Shown piece after piece: positions 49,781 through 58,815 of a DNA stretch of 64,000 nt (position 1 is the stretch's first letter; every line of letters begins with the position of its first letter). The position numbers and the translations under genes were made by a program. The stretch lies in contig NZ_CP100763.1 of the NCBI RefSeq assembly GCF_024296685.1, positions 992,001 to 1,056,000 on the forward strand, in the 5' to 3' direction. The notes beneath the pieces were generated by a model. The model saw only the letters and a list, made by a program, of their open reading frames with translations, searched no databases and was not told the DNA's origin. The DNA is from Natrinema marinum (GTDB lineage Archaea > Halobacteriota > Halobacteria > Halobacteriales > Natrialbaceae).

Positions 49781-50521
49781 TTACTCGAGTCGCTCTTCCC
49801 ACTCTGTCGCGGTCATCGACTCGCCGGTGACGCCGTCCGCGCCCTGCGCTGCGAGCAACGCGGCCGCGTCGTCCATCACGTCGGGTTGCAGGATTTCTTC
49901 GCGCTCGTCGTCGGGCAGGTGGCCCCAGATGCGCGTGTTGACGCGACCGCCGGGATCGATCGCGTTGACGTTGATTCCTTCGTCTTCGGTCTCGAGCGCC
50001 ACGGCCTGTGTAAAGCCCTCGAGCCCCCACTTCGAGGTGATGTACGCCGCGGCGCCGGGGACCGCGTGCCGACCGAGACCGGAGGAGACGTTGAGGATGT
50101 TCCCGGACTCCTGACCGCCCTCGAGCATCGCCTCGAGGACACGCTTCGTGAACAGATAGACGCCCTTGACGTTGACGTCCATGATCCGGTCCCACTCCGC
50201 CTCGTCCGTCTCGACGAGCAATCGCCGTTCCTCGCCGAAGCTGAGCCCCGAGACGCCGGCGTTGTTGATCAACGTGTCGACGGCCCCGAACCGCTCGAGC
50301 GTCGACTCGACGACCGCGTCGACCGCGTCGGCGTCGCGCACGTCCGCCGGCGCGACCAGCGTCTCGCCCGCCGCCTCGTCGGCCACGATCTCGAGTTCGT
50401 CCTCACTGCGGGCCGTGAAGACGACGTTCGCCCCGAGCGCCGAGAGGTGGAGCGCCATCGAACGGCCCAATCCTTTGCTCGCGCCGGTCACGATGATCGT
50501 CTCGTCGTCTAGATTCGTCAT
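49781..50521 (-). CDS. Short-chain dehydrogenase/reductase (SDR)
   Basis: This is a 246-residue classical SDR from ATG 50521 (GTG/ATG two codons earlier is possible). The cofactor motif is TGASKGLGRSMALHL, NNAGVSG lies near residue 85, the catalytic Ser is in LNVSSGLGRH and the Tyr-Lys pair in AAYITSKWGL. An Asn (NVKGVYLF) completes the tetrad. The Ser/Arg context after the first beta strand (TARSEDEL) suggests NADP(H). Substrate is unknown. The gene is isolated. Confidence 0.9.
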   Translation of the reverse strand: MTNLDDETIIVTGASKGLGRSMALHLSALGANVVFTARSEDELEIVADEAAGETLVAPADVRDADAVDAVVESTLERFGAVDTLINNAGVSGLSFGEERRLLVETDEAEWDRIMDVNVKGVYLFTKRVLEAMLEGGQESGNILNVSSGLGRHAVPGAAAYITSKWGLEGFTQAVALETEDEGINVNAIDPGGRVNTRIWGHLPDDEREEILQPDVMDDAAALLAAQGADGVTGESMTATEWEERLE

Positions 50522-50624
50522 GCACAACGGGTTCGAAACCTAGCGAGTAATACGTTCGTTCCTCGGCAGTCCCGAACGCGTTAGCGAATTACACCCGATC
50601 GTTCTCGTCGTCGCCGGTCGTCCG

Positions 50625-51686
50625 CTATCGATCCGTTTCGTCGATAACGGTCTGTGGTACGCTGATCTCGACGGGCTCTCCGTACTCGACGAACTCGATG
50701 TGTCTGGTCACCGTCCCGTCGGCGACGGCTCCGTTCCCGAGTCGCAACCCGTCGACCGTCATCGTCGTCGTCTGGTACGTGAGCCGACGCGTCTCCGTAT
50801 CGATGCCGAACTCGACGGAGAGTCCGTCGATGGACGACATCACTCCCGCGGGCGCGAACCCCTGATAGAGGGTCACCACTCCGCTCAGATCGGCCGTGTA
50901 TACGATCGTATCGCCTCTGATCTCCGGCTCGGTCCGGTTCACGACCGAAATACCCCACTCCTCGCCGTCCGCCTTCCGGCCGTCGCTCTCGTCGTAGGCT
51001 TCGAACCCGAGGTCGTACGCGACGGCGACGTCCTTGAACGACGTCTCGCTGGCTTCGTACTCGTATCCGCTCTCCCCTCGCACTCGCTCTCTGCTGTATC
51101 TGACGCCGTCTGCGTACCACACCTCCTCGAGCGTCGTGACGTTGTGACCGAGAATCGCTACTCGATCCGTTCGCTCGAACCGGGCCGTCTCGTCGACGCG
51201 GTCGTACCGACGGCTGCCCGTTCTGTTCGCGTTGAACTCGCCCGACACGTTTCCACTGATATCGAGGTCCATCGTCCACCGCTCTTCGGTGCCGTACGAG
51301 TCGATGTCGGCCATCGCCGCTTCGGCGTCTGTGAGCGGGTCCTCGAAGACGGTGACGGTCGATTCCCAGTCGGCGACGCCGACCGCGTACTCGCCGCCGC
51401 GGTCGAAGGTGTGCGTCAGCGTTACCGTCCGGGCCGCGCCCGGCTCGAGCGATACCGTCTCTGTGGCGACCGACTCCCCGTCGACGACGAGCTCGATCGT
51501 CTCGTTGGCAGCGATATCCCCGTCGTTTGCGACGGTCGCGGAGACGTTGTACTGGGTCCCTGCAAACACCTTGTCTCCCGTGTCGGAGACCGTCACGCCG
51601 ACATCGGCTGCTCCGCCCTGCCCCGCGCACCCTGCCAGTAACAGGAGTGCGACGACGATACCCCCGACGATCGCTTGTCGTTTCAT
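50625..51686 (-). CDS. Lipoprotein with CARDB-like domain
   Basis: This is a 353-residue protein from ATG 51686. The signal MKRQAIVGGIVVALLLLAGC ends in a lipobox (L-A-G-C at residue 20). A CARDB-like immunoglobulin domain follows (GTQYNVSATVANDGDIAANE, then GAARTVTLTHTFDRGGEYAV). Next is an LppX/LolA-like second half with repeated beta strands (MDLDISGNVSGEFNANRTGS, VEFGIDTETRRLTYQTTTMT). This resembles haloarchaeal surface lipoproteins of unknown role. Several glycosylation sequons are present. The upstream in-frame extension to 51881 is Arg-rich and rejected. Confidence 0.75.
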   Translation of the reverse strand: MKRQAIVGGIVVALLLLAGCAGQGGAADVGVTVSDTGDKVFAGTQYNVSATVANDGDIAANETIELVVDGESVATETVSLEPGAARTVTLTHTFDRGGEYAVGVADWESTVTVFEDPLTDAEAAMADIDSYGTEERWTMDLDISGNVSGEFNANRTGSRRYDRVDETARFERTDRVAILGHNVTTLEEVWYADGVRYSRERVRGESGYEYEASETSFKDVAVAYDLGFEAYDESDGRKADGEEWGISVVNRTEPEIRGDTIVYTADLSGVVTLYQGFAPAGVMSSIDGLSVEFGIDTETRRLTYQTTTMTVDGLRLGNGAVADGTVTRHIEFVEYGEPVEISVPQTVIDETDR

Positions 51687-51918
51687 CGAGTACCCCGTTC
51701 GAACGCCGCTCCTATTACCGTTCGGTCTTTTGACTGGTCGGCTACCGGCTCGATCGACGAATTGGAGTGGGATGCCGCCGTCGGCCGCCTCACGGACCGG
51801 CACACGGATTTGGCGGGAGGACCGGCGTGCCTTTCCGGCCCGCGTGCCGTCCAAACTGTCGACAGTCCTTTCCGCCGCCACAAGGAATTTACACCTCCTA
51901 ATTATATCTAATTACGAG

Positions 51919-52890
51919 ATGGCCGAGAACTTCCCCGACTACATCGACGTCGACTACGAGGACGGCGACGGCGAAGATCCGGAAGACTATCCGCACATTC
52001 AGGACAAAATCGAGAAAGCGATCGAGGTCACCCGCGAGGGTCTCGAGGAGTACGAGAACCCTGCCGTGATGTGGACCGGTGGCAAGGACTCGACGCTCAC
52101 GCTGTACTTCATCAAGGAGGTCGCCGACCGCTTCGACCTCGAGGTACCGCCCGCGGTCTTCATCGACCACTTCCAGCACTTCGACGAGATCCACGACTTC
52201 GTCGACCACTGGGCCGACGAGTGGGACCTCGAAGTGATCTACGCGCGCAACGAGGACGTGGGCGCGTACGCCGAGGAACACGATCTCGAGCCCGGCGACG
52301 ACATCGACATCTCGGAGCTCTCCGAGCACAACCAGCACCACGTCCGCGACATCCTCGAGTACGAGGAAGACGAGTTCCCGTTCCTGCTCGACACCTACGT
52401 CGGCAACCACCTGCTGAAGACGGTCGCGCTCAACGACGCACTCGAGGAGTACGACATCGATGGCGTCATCTCCGGCGTCCGCTGGGACGAACAGGAGGCC
52501 CGCGCCGACGAGACGTTCTTCTCCCCGCGTCACGACCCCGACATCTACCCGCCCCACGACCGCATCCAGCCCATCCTGCAGTTCGACGAGGCCGCCGTCT
52601 GGGAGGCCTTCTGGAACTTCGTGGTGCCGGACACCGTCGAGAACTTCCCCGAGGAGGGCTACGTCCCCGAGAGCGACGACGACCTCCCCGAGGGCGTTGA
52701 CCAGGACGACGTGCCGATCTCGCCGAAGTACTTCGCCGGCTTCCGCTCGCTGGGCAGCGAGGTCAGCACCGAGAAGAGCGACCAGGAACCCGCCTGGCTG
52801 CAGGACCTCGAGGGGACGACCGAGCGCGCGGGCCGCGCCCAGGACAAGGAAGACCTGATGGAGCGCCTGCGCGATCTGGGCTACATGTAG
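51919..52890 (+). CDS. PAPS-reductase-family PP-loop protein resembling CysD
   Basis: This is a 323-residue protein from ATG 51919. The N-type ATP pyrophosphatase loop is VMWTGGKDSTLTLYFIKEVA (T-G-G-K-D-S) at residue 52. ISGVRWDEQEARADETFFSP corresponds to the conserved R-x-D-E-x-x-R region of PAPS reductase/CysD proteins. The end, LGSEVSTEKS then TTERAGRAQDKEDLMERLRD and LGYM, follows the CysD pattern (S-E-R-x-G-R-x-x-D ... M-E ... G-Y). A role in sulfate activation (ATP sulfurylase small subunit) or another adenylylation is plausible. A CysN-like GTPase partner is not adjacent, so the role stays open. Confidence 0.82.
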   Translation: MAENFPDYIDVDYEDGDGEDPEDYPHIQDKIEKAIEVTREGLEEYENPAVMWTGGKDSTLTLYFIKEVADRFDLEVPPAVFIDHFQHFDEIHDFVDHWADEWDLEVIYARNEDVGAYAEEHDLEPGDDIDISELSEHNQHHVRDILEYEEDEFPFLLDTYVGNHLLKTVALNDALEEYDIDGVISGVRWDEQEARADETFFSPRHDPDIYPPHDRIQPILQFDEAAVWEAFWNFVVPDTVENFPEEGYVPESDDDLPEGVDQDDVPISPKYFAGFRSLGSEVSTEKSDQEPAWLQDLEGTTERAGRAQDKEDLMERLRDLGYM

Positions 52891-53025
52891 GCCGTCCGCG
52901 GGCGAGGATCGATAGCTAATCAGCGATTTTCTTGGTTCGACTGTCTCGAGAGCGACGGCTTCCTCGTTCATCGAGCGCCGTCCAGCCAGAAGCGCCGCGA
53001 TGCCGTATCCGAGTTCGAGTCCTCG

Positions 53026-53220
53026 TTAACGGCCCACCGTGCGGTACTCGCCGTGTTTGAGTCCGAGACCGAACATGATGAGCGCGAACACGATCATCGA
53101 CGGTGCGACCATCGTCAGTACGGTGTCGGTCTGCATCATCGGTGCGGCGATCAGACCGACGACGCCGATCGCGATCACGGCGATGAACGCGGCAGCGGTC
53201 GTGGGAAGGTCGAATTCCAT
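53026..53220 (-). CDS. Small two-helix membrane protein
   Basis: This 64-residue protein is almost wholly hydrophobic, with helices at residues 8-27 (AAAFIAVIAIGVVGLIAAP) and 34-53 (TMVAPSMIVFALIMFGLGLK) and the short tail HGEYRTVGR. It looks like one of the haloarchaea-only small membrane families (possibly DUF7333). Function is unknown. It is followed on the same strand by nothing closer than the glycine-rich membrane gene at 53303, which lies upstream of it. Confidence 0.65.
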   Translation of the reverse strand: MEFDLPTTAAAFIAVIAIGVVGLIAAPMMQTDTVLTMVAPSMIVFALIMFGLGLKHGEYRTVGR

Positions 53221-53302
53221 ACGCGACAGTTAGGCGTCGGACGCCTAATGGTATCGGGAATCGGCAGTCCGTTCACGACCGCGGGTCGAAAAAACAATCG
53301 GG

Positions 53303-54073
53303 CTACTCCGACGGGCGAACGAGATTCGCCAGCGCGACGATGGTCCCGAGGAACCAACCGAGCGGGAACGCGATGCCGAGCCACATCGCGGCGTAAGCGG
53401 CCCCCTCGAGGCTGAAGTTGCCCCGAAGGTAGTCGTTGATCCCGCCGACGACGAGCACGTTGTCGAGCGCCCAGGCCGCGAACTCGTAACTGGGGTCGAG
53501 GACGTACGGATGGAGCGACGGCGTCACGAGCGCCGCGACGACGGGCGGCAGGAACAGCGCCGTCATCGCGAACGGGTAGGCGAAGACGACCGTCACCGCC
53601 CGGCCGCCCTTCTTCGTACACGTCGCGGCGAGTGCAGTCGAGACCGTGGCGACGCCGCTGGCCGCCGCGACCGCCAGCACCGCCTCGACGGGGATGTCGA
53701 CCTGATTCATGTACGACATCGCGCCCCAGGCGATCGTCAGCAGCCCCCAGCCGAGCAACGCCATGCCCGTCACGCCGACGATGCCGAGGCGGGTTCGGGT
53801 CGAGTCGAGTTTCGCCGCGTAAAAGCGGGTTGCAAGTCCGAGAACGGTCAGCGGATAGAGGACGAGCAAGCCGATGAGTCCGAGGACGCTCCAGCCGTGA
53901 TAGCCGATCTTCTGCGGGAGAGTCTCGGGCTTCCACTTGCCCATGACGGAGTGGCCGCGGCCGCGCTGTCTGGGGAAGACGATCTCCATCCAGGCACCGT
54001 GTAACCGCCGAACGTCGGCCCTGATCGCGCCGACGAACCCACCACCACCACCTCGTTGTGAGCGGGTAGACAT
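53303..54073 (-). CDS. Multi-pass membrane protein of unknown function
   Basis: This is a 256-residue protein. The N-terminal 60 residues are basic and Gly-rich (QRGGGGGFVGAIRADVRRLH), then about six hydrophobic helices follow (VLGLIGLLVLYPLTVLGLAT, GIVGVTGMALLGWGLLTIAW, VEAVLAVAAASGVATVSTAL, VVFAYPFAMTALFLPPVVAA, and a C-terminal pair). No motif for transport or catalysis is recognised. It may be co-transcribed with the small membrane gene 82 bp downstream. Confidence 0.65.
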   Translation of the reverse strand: MSTRSQRGGGGGFVGAIRADVRRLHGAWMEIVFPRQRGRGHSVMGKWKPETLPQKIGYHGWSVLGLIGLLVLYPLTVLGLATRFYAAKLDSTRTRLGIVGVTGMALLGWGLLTIAWGAMSYMNQVDIPVEAVLAVAAASGVATVSTALAATCTKKGGRAVTVVFAYPFAMTALFLPPVVAALVTPSLHPYVLDPSYEFAAWALDNVLVVGGINDYLRGNFSLEGAAYAAMWLGIAFPLGWFLGTIVALANLVRPSE

Positions 54074-54185
54074 ACGCGAGCCAAACGGCCGGCGTACCGT
54101 AAACTTTCCTGCTTTTTCTTCGCGGCCGACAGGTGTTCAGTGAGTCGAAAAACGAGCGGTTCGATCGTCAAGCACCGGTAGTAAG

Positions 54186-55028
54186 TCAGTTCCAGGGGGC
54201 GAAGTCGGGGTCGACCTCGCGGCTCGTCTCGTCGATCGCGTCGATCTTGTTGATGTCCTCCCGGTCGAGTTCCACGGTCAGCGACTCCCAGTTGTCGCGG
54301 ATGTGCTCCGCGCCGGTCGCCTTCGGAATCGTCGTCACACCCTTCTCGCGCGCCCAGGCGAGGCTGACCTGCGCCTCCGTAACATCGTGTTTCTCTGCGA
54401 CCGCCTGAATCTCGGGCTGATTGAACACCTGCCCGCGGGCCAGCGGCGAGTAGCCGACGACATCGATATCGTAGTTGTCGCAGGCCTCACGGATCTCCTC
54501 TTGGGGAAGCATCGGGTGCAATTCGACCTGATTCGCGAAGATCGGCGCGTCGCAGACGTCGACGGCGACCTCGAGGTTTTCGGGGAGGAAGTTGCTGACC
54601 CCGACGTTCTCGATCAGGCCCTCCTCGTGCAGTTCCGAGAGGGCCGACAGCGTCTCCTCGGGGTCGTACTCGCCGGACGGCCAGTGGACGTACAGCAGGT
54701 CGACATAGTCGACGCCGAGCCGGTCGAGGCTGTCGCGCGCGGACTCGAGAACGTCGTCGCGTCCCAGCTTCGAGATCCAGACCTTGGTCGCGAGGAAAAC
54801 CTCCTCGCGGTCGACATCCGCGGCCGCGATGCCGTCGCCGACCGCGTCCTCGTTTCGGTAGGCTTGGGCGGTGTCGATGTGCCGGTAGCCCGTCTCGAGG
54901 GCCGTTTGCACGCTCTCGGCGCACTGCTCGGCGTCGTCGTTCTCCCACGTGCCGAGTCCGAGCATCGGCATGCCGTTGGCGGTCGGGCAGGTTCCCGGCG
55001 CGATCGCGTCGGCGTCTTCTGTTGCCAT
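54186..55028 (-). CDS. Aldo/keto reductase
   Basis: This is a 280-residue (alpha/beta)8 oxidoreductase. The catalytic tetrad is visible: Asp in YRHIDTAQAYRNEDAVG with Tyr in the same segment, Lys in FLATKVWISKLG and His in DLLYVHWPSGEYDP. C-terminal NADPH contacts lie in GVTTIPKATGAEHIRDNWES. It reduces aldehydes or ketones (2,5-diketo-gluconate-reductase-like branch); substrate is unknown. It stands alone. Confidence 0.92.
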   Translation of the reverse strand: MATEDADAIAPGTCPTANGMPMLGLGTWENDDAEQCAESVQTALETGYRHIDTAQAYRNEDAVGDGIAAADVDREEVFLATKVWISKLGRDDVLESARDSLDRLGVDYVDLLYVHWPSGEYDPEETLSALSELHEEGLIENVGVSNFLPENLEVAVDVCDAPIFANQVELHPMLPQEEIREACDNYDIDVVGYSPLARGQVFNQPEIQAVAEKHDVTEAQVSLAWAREKGVTTIPKATGAEHIRDNWESLTVELDREDINKIDAIDETSREVDPDFAPWN

Positions 55029-55153
55029 GTGCGAACGGTGGGGGAGAACGCGAAAAGGGGTTTGGGTTGCGGAGACCGCTTCGGGGTACGGGCGCGAACT
55101 TCGCCGGCAGTCGTTTCGTGTGGCCCGTTACCGCCGCCCATTAGCGCTCGCCG

Positions 55154-56578
55154 TCACTCGTACAGGTAATTCCACGGACGCTCGCGCTCGAGGGCCGCGC
55201 TCGCCGCGAGGATGTCGTCGTCGGCGAATCGGCGGCCGATGAGCTGGAGGCCGACGGGACCGCCGCGCTCGGTCAGCCCGGCGGGCGCGGAGGCGACCGG
55301 GTGGCCGGTCCAGTTGAACGGCCAGGTCATCGGCCACTCCCAGGCCTCGGCGCCGAGGTCGGCGTGCAACTCCACGTCGGCGCTCGAGAGCGTCGGTGCC
55401 GCGAGCAGGTCGTAGTCGGCCAGTACGTCTTCGACGGCGTCGTACACGCCCGTTCGGACGATACCGGACCGGGCGACGTCCGCGGGGCCGTGCTCGTCGG
55501 CGATGTGGAGCATCGCGAGCAGACTGTCGGAGACCTCGTCGGACCGCTCCCAGAAGTCGACGCCATGGGCCTCCTCGACGATCGTCGCGCTCTCGAGAAC
55601 GGAACTCGTATACGCCGGCAGCGCGGCCTCGCTCAGGTCGGCCATCGAGTAGCCGTGGTCGAGCGAGATCTCCTCGACCGTCGCGCCGGCGTCGGCGAGC
55701 GCCTCGACCGCGTCGTCGACGACTGCTCGCACCTCCTCGGCGACCGGGAAAACGTCGAGGTCGGGGCTGTAGGCGATCCGGTAGTCGTCGATCGGCCGCT
55801 CGAGCGCGTCCAGATAGTCGATATCGATCGGAACGCTGTTGGGGTCGGCCGAGTGCGGGCCATCCATCACCGACAGCATGAGCGCGGCGTCTTCTACGGT
55901 GCGGGTCATCGGCCCCTTCGTCGTGTGCTGGAGCTCCCGGCCGAACGCGCTCGGTCGGCCGTCGTCGGGAACCAGTCCGAACGTCGGTTTGAAGCCGTAG
56001 ACGCCGCAGGCCGCGGCCGGGATGCGCAGCGAGCCGCCCGCGTCGCTGCCGGTCGCGATCGGAGCCATACGAGCGCCGAGGGCCGCCGCCGACCCCCCGG
56101 AGGAGCCGCCCGCGTTCAGATCGGTGTCGATCGGCGACGCCGTCGCGCCGATCACCTCGTTGTCGGTCGTCCCTTTGTGGCCCAGCTCCGGCGTGTTCGT
56201 CTTCCCGATCACGATCGCGCCGGCGTTCTCGAGGCGCTCGACGATCGCCGCCGTCCGATCGGCGACGTGGTCCGAAAACAGCGCCGAGCCGTACGTGTGG
56301 CGGATCCCTTCCTTCTCCGAGCCGAGGTCTTTCAGCGCCAGCGGGACGCCGTGGAGCGGCCCCACGTCGTCGCCGTCCTCGAGCGCCCGGTCTGCCTCGG
56401 CGGCGGCTTCGCGCGCGTGGTCCGCACAGACCGTCACGTAGGCGTTGATCTCGTCGTCCAGATCGTCGATCCGCTCGAGGTGGGCTTCGACGGCTTCGGT
56501 TGCCGTTACGTCCCCGGTCCGAATTCGGTCGGCGAGTTCCGCCGCAGCGAGTCGCGTCAGGTCCGTCTCGCGTGACAT
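55154..56578 (-). CDS. Amidase (amidase-signature family)
   Basis: This is a 474-residue enzyme from ATG 56578; the longer in-frame reading to 56764 is basic and unsupported. The Ser-cisSer-Lys triad is evident: Lys in HGVPLALKDLGSEKEG, Ser in GGSSGGSAAALGARMAPIAT and the nucleophile in GSDAGGSLRIPAAACGVYGF. GFKPTFGLVPDDG follows. It lacks GatB/GatC neighbours and is likely a general amidase rather than GatA. Family members cleave amides of small acids, peptides or nitrile-derived amides. Confidence 0.88.
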   Translation of the reverse strand: MSRETDLTRLAAAELADRIRTGDVTATEAVEAHLERIDDLDDEINAYVTVCADHAREAAAEADRALEDGDDVGPLHGVPLALKDLGSEKEGIRHTYGSALFSDHVADRTAAIVERLENAGAIVIGKTNTPELGHKGTTDNEVIGATASPIDTDLNAGGSSGGSAAALGARMAPIATGSDAGGSLRIPAAACGVYGFKPTFGLVPDDGRPSAFGRELQHTTKGPMTRTVEDAALMLSVMDGPHSADPNSVPIDIDYLDALERPIDDYRIAYSPDLDVFPVAEEVRAVVDDAVEALADAGATVEEISLDHGYSMADLSEAALPAYTSSVLESATIVEEAHGVDFWERSDEVSDSLLAMLHIADEHGPADVARSGIVRTGVYDAVEDVLADYDLLAAPTLSSADVELHADLGAEAWEWPMTWPFNWTGHPVASAPAGLTERGGPVGLQLIGRRFADDDILAASAALERERPWNYLYE

Positions 56579-56883
56579 ACCGCTAGGACCACCCGGTGTC
56601 GTGATATACGTTAGCTTGATTTTCGAGACAACGTGGCATGAATCGTAGCTCGTCGTCGGTCGACGCTCGAGTTGTGTCCTCGAGCGTTCGGCGACAGTGC
56701 GAAGCGGAGCGCGCCACTGGTAGACGGTCGACGACTTCCTTATTCGGGCCGTCACCGGTGCCATCTGAAGAGATTTCCCGCTCGACCACCGAGGACCGAT
56801 ACGATGTGGTGCGATCAGCCAACGGGAGCGTTCGAAAGCGAGGGCGTGAAGGCTCGAAACCGAAGCCCGAAGAGGGAAGCGGC
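56579..56883. other. Region between amidase and RNase HI starts
   Basis: These 305 bases hold an open frame in phase with the RNase HI gene from ATG 56638. Its product is Arg/Ser-rich, without the acidic halophile bias, and is probably not translated. An AT-rich spot (CTTCCTTATTCGG near 56735) could be part of the promoter. No other gene is seen. Confidence 0.45.
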
Positions 56884-57537
56884 GTGACCGACGACTCCCT
56901 CCCGGCCGAACGGCTCTCGTCGCCTGCCGCGCTCGTCGACGATGTACTCGCGGGCGTGGGCTACGAGGTGGCGGCCGCTACCGACGCTATCGACGACGCA
57001 GTCCCCGGCTACGGCGGCCTCTTCGACCCCGCGACTACCCCGGCCGAGTTGCGTCCCGCACTCGAGGACCTGCTGGCGTCGGGACTCTCCCGGCCGCCCA
57101 TCCCCGAGCCGTCGAGCGACACGTTCGTCCTCTACGTCGACGGGAGTTCACGCGGCAACCCCGGCCCCGCAGGTGCGGGCGCCGTCATCGCGGACGCTAC
57201 GGGGGACGAACTCGCCCGTCTCGGCCGCCCCGTCGGCTCCAGAACGGGGAACAACACCGCCGAGTACGTCGCCCTCCAGCTCGGGCTCTCGGAACTGTTG
57301 GCTCGCTACGAGCCGCGCCGGCTGGAAGTGCGAATCGATTCGATGACGGTCATCCGAGACGTCTGGGGCGGCGACGACCCCACGGAGCCGGGCGTCGAGA
57401 CGTACAGCGAGGCCGTCACGGCGGCGCTGTCGAGCATCCCGGAACACGAGTATACGCATCTGGCCGACAGCGATCCGAACCCCGCCGACGCGCTGGCGAC
57501 AGTAGGCGCCGATATCGCGGCGTTCGGGCCCGGATAG
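56884..57537 (+). CDS. rnhA: Ribonuclease HI-family protein with N-terminal helical domain
   Basis: This is a 217-residue protein from GTG 56884, chosen because acidic, family-like sequence begins there; ATG 56638 would add 82 Arg/Ser-rich residues. Residues 1-75 are a helical domain (DDVLAGVGYEVAAATDAIDD). RNase HI follows: catalytic Asp in LYVDGSSRGNPGPAGAGAVI, Glu in NNTAEYVALQLGLSELLARY, Asp in VRIDSMTVIRDVWGG, and the last Asp in DPNPADALATVG. It cleaves RNA in RNA-DNA hybrids. The DGSSRGNPG motif marks the archaeal/plant-type RNase HI branch. Confidence 0.88.
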   Translation: MTDDSLPAERLSSPAALVDDVLAGVGYEVAAATDAIDDAVPGYGGLFDPATTPAELRPALEDLLASGLSRPPIPEPSSDTFVLYVDGSSRGNPGPAGAGAVIADATGDELARLGRPVGSRTGNNTAEYVALQLGLSELLARYEPRRLEVRIDSMTVIRDVWGGDDPTEPGVETYSEAVTAALSSIPEHEYTHLADSDPNPADALATVGADIAAFGPG

Positions 57538-57740
57538 GTGGAGCTATGGCGTTACACTCCGAACCGATAGCTCCGGGACTTCACGTGCTGATACAAACCA
57601 CGTGCTGATCTACTCCCTCCGTATTCAGTACGTGTCTAGAACGGCGGTTGGGAACGTCAACGACGGCCCCTCCACTGGCGAGTTCACCGGTACCGACCTC
57701 GAGTCTCGCAGCGCTCTGAATCCGGCACTCGTAGTACCGG

Positions 57741-58484
57741 CTACTGGTACATCCGCAACGGCTGGGCCTGGGAACTCTCGTCGCGATCGATCGACTGCAT
57801 CTGATGGGCCAGTCGCTCGCGTTTCGCGCGGATCTCCTCGGCGTGGTCGACGAGTTCTCCCACGTCGACCTCGAGACCGGCGAGCGGGCCGATCCCGTCC
57901 TCGAGGAGGACGCTCGCGGCCTCGGGGTCGGGGAACTGCGGGTCACATTGGACGACGAGCGCGAGCGAGTCGAAGTCCTCGCGGGCGGCGGCGTTGATGA
58001 GCGCTCCGGTCGGTCCGGTGATGACGCCGTCCTCCGTCGGGATCGGAATGTCGGCGGCCTCGAGTCGGTCGCCGCCGTCGCCGGTCGCGACGCCGTAGAG
58101 GGCGGGCCGCTCGTCGTCTCGCTCGGCGGGAAGCCCGCTGAGATAGATCGGGGTAGCACCCTGCTCGACGATCCAGCCGGTCAGACAGTCGGCGACGCGC
58201 TCGACCGCCGCAGACGCGATCGGGGCGTCGCTCTGGAGCGCGAGCAGATCGTGTTCCTCGCTCACGTAGAGGCGCACCGGCGGGCGCGCGGTCCGGTCGC
58301 CGCCGCGGTAGACGCCGATTCGCGCCAGTCCCTCGCAGTGGACGCTGGCGTAGTAACGCATCTCGAGTTCGTCGATCAGGTGGTCGGTCGCGATCTTCCC
58401 GACGAGGCCGACGCCGGGAAAGCCCTCGACGAGCGTCGGATTCTCGAGTTCTGCCTCCGGACCCTGCAAGCGAACTTCTGCCAT
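57741..58484 (-). CDS. PAC2-family (proteasome assembly chaperone-like) protein
   Basis: This 247-residue protein carries the PAC2 opening LVEGFPGVGLVGKIATDHLI and the mid-domain EEHDLLALQSDAPIASAAVE. Then come GATPIYLSGLPAERDDERPA and TGPTGALINAAAREDFDSLA. The last 45 residues form a helical tail (LVDHAEEIRAKRERLAHQMQ). Archaeal PAC2 proteins resemble eukaryotic 20S proteasome assembly chaperones, though direct evidence in haloarchaea is limited. The protein is cytoplasmic and the gene isolated. Confidence 0.88.
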   Translation of the reverse strand: MAEVRLQGPEAELENPTLVEGFPGVGLVGKIATDHLIDELEMRYYASVHCEGLARIGVYRGGDRTARPPVRLYVSEEHDLLALQSDAPIASAAVERVADCLTGWIVEQGATPIYLSGLPAERDDERPALYGVATGDGGDRLEAADIPIPTEDGVITGPTGALINAAAREDFDSLALVVQCDPQFPDPEAASVLLEDGIGPLAGLEVDVGELVDHAEEIRAKRERLAHQMQSIDRDESSQAQPLRMYQ

Positions 58485-58554
58485 ACGTTACCAGAGGGGT
58501 GTCGGTCGCATAAACTCGAGGGCAGGTGGTAACACGAGTCAGATGCCAACCGAG

Positions 58555-58722
58555 TCACTCGTCCGATGACAGTTTCGTGACAATCTCGTCAGGAGTGACG
58601 AGTGTAACGTCGTCGCGATTTGCAGCCTCCCGTCGCAAGTCGTCGGAGAATCCGGACCGGCAGAAACAGCAATAGTGATACTCGAGTTCGCCCTCGCGGT
58701 CGACGAACCGTGGGTGTCCCAT
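58555..58722 (-). CDS. Small cysteine-containing protein, probable remnant of a larger ATPase-type gene
   Basis: ATG 58722 gives 55 residues with YHYCCFCRSGFSDDLRREA followed by DDVTLVTPDEIVTKL. This segment recalls the C-terminal nuclease-like end of archaeal AAA ATPases of the DUF234/MJ-type family, which normally sits behind more than 350 residues. The frame stays open a little upstream (YADRNAIAGMGHPRF) but no ATPase part is found. It may be a degraded gene or a small free-standing protein; both are possible. Confidence 0.5.
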   Translation of the reverse strand: MGHPRFVDREGELEYHYCCFCRSGFSDDLRREAANRDDVTLVTPDEIVTKLSSDE

Positions 58723-58773
58723 GCCCGCAATAGCGTTTCGGTCGGCATAATAGACCCGATTATCTAAATCGCA

Positions 58774-58799
58774 ATTTTACTAATCTCGATTTTACTAAT
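58774..58799 (+). repeat. 15-bp-spaced AT-rich direct repeat in a promoter
   Basis: ATTTTACTAAT occurs at 58774-58784 and again at 58789-58799, 17-42 bases before ATG 58816. One copy may serve as TATA box of the RNA methyltransferase gene, the other as BRE/activator site or a second TATA. Confidence 0.45.
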
Positions 58800-58815
58800 T
58801 CGAGGTTGTGGACCA

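Noticed and set aside
51919-52890. Annotation of the PP-loop protein as an assimilatory PAPS reductase
   Set aside because: The C-terminal Cys motif (E-C-G-L-H) of PAPS reductases is absent and the end resembles CysD, so a reductase role is not claimed.
57582-57609. CACGTGCTGAT repeated at 17-bp spacing
   Set aside because: Two short copies in a 200-bp gap with no link to a promoter position; chance is a sufficient explanation.
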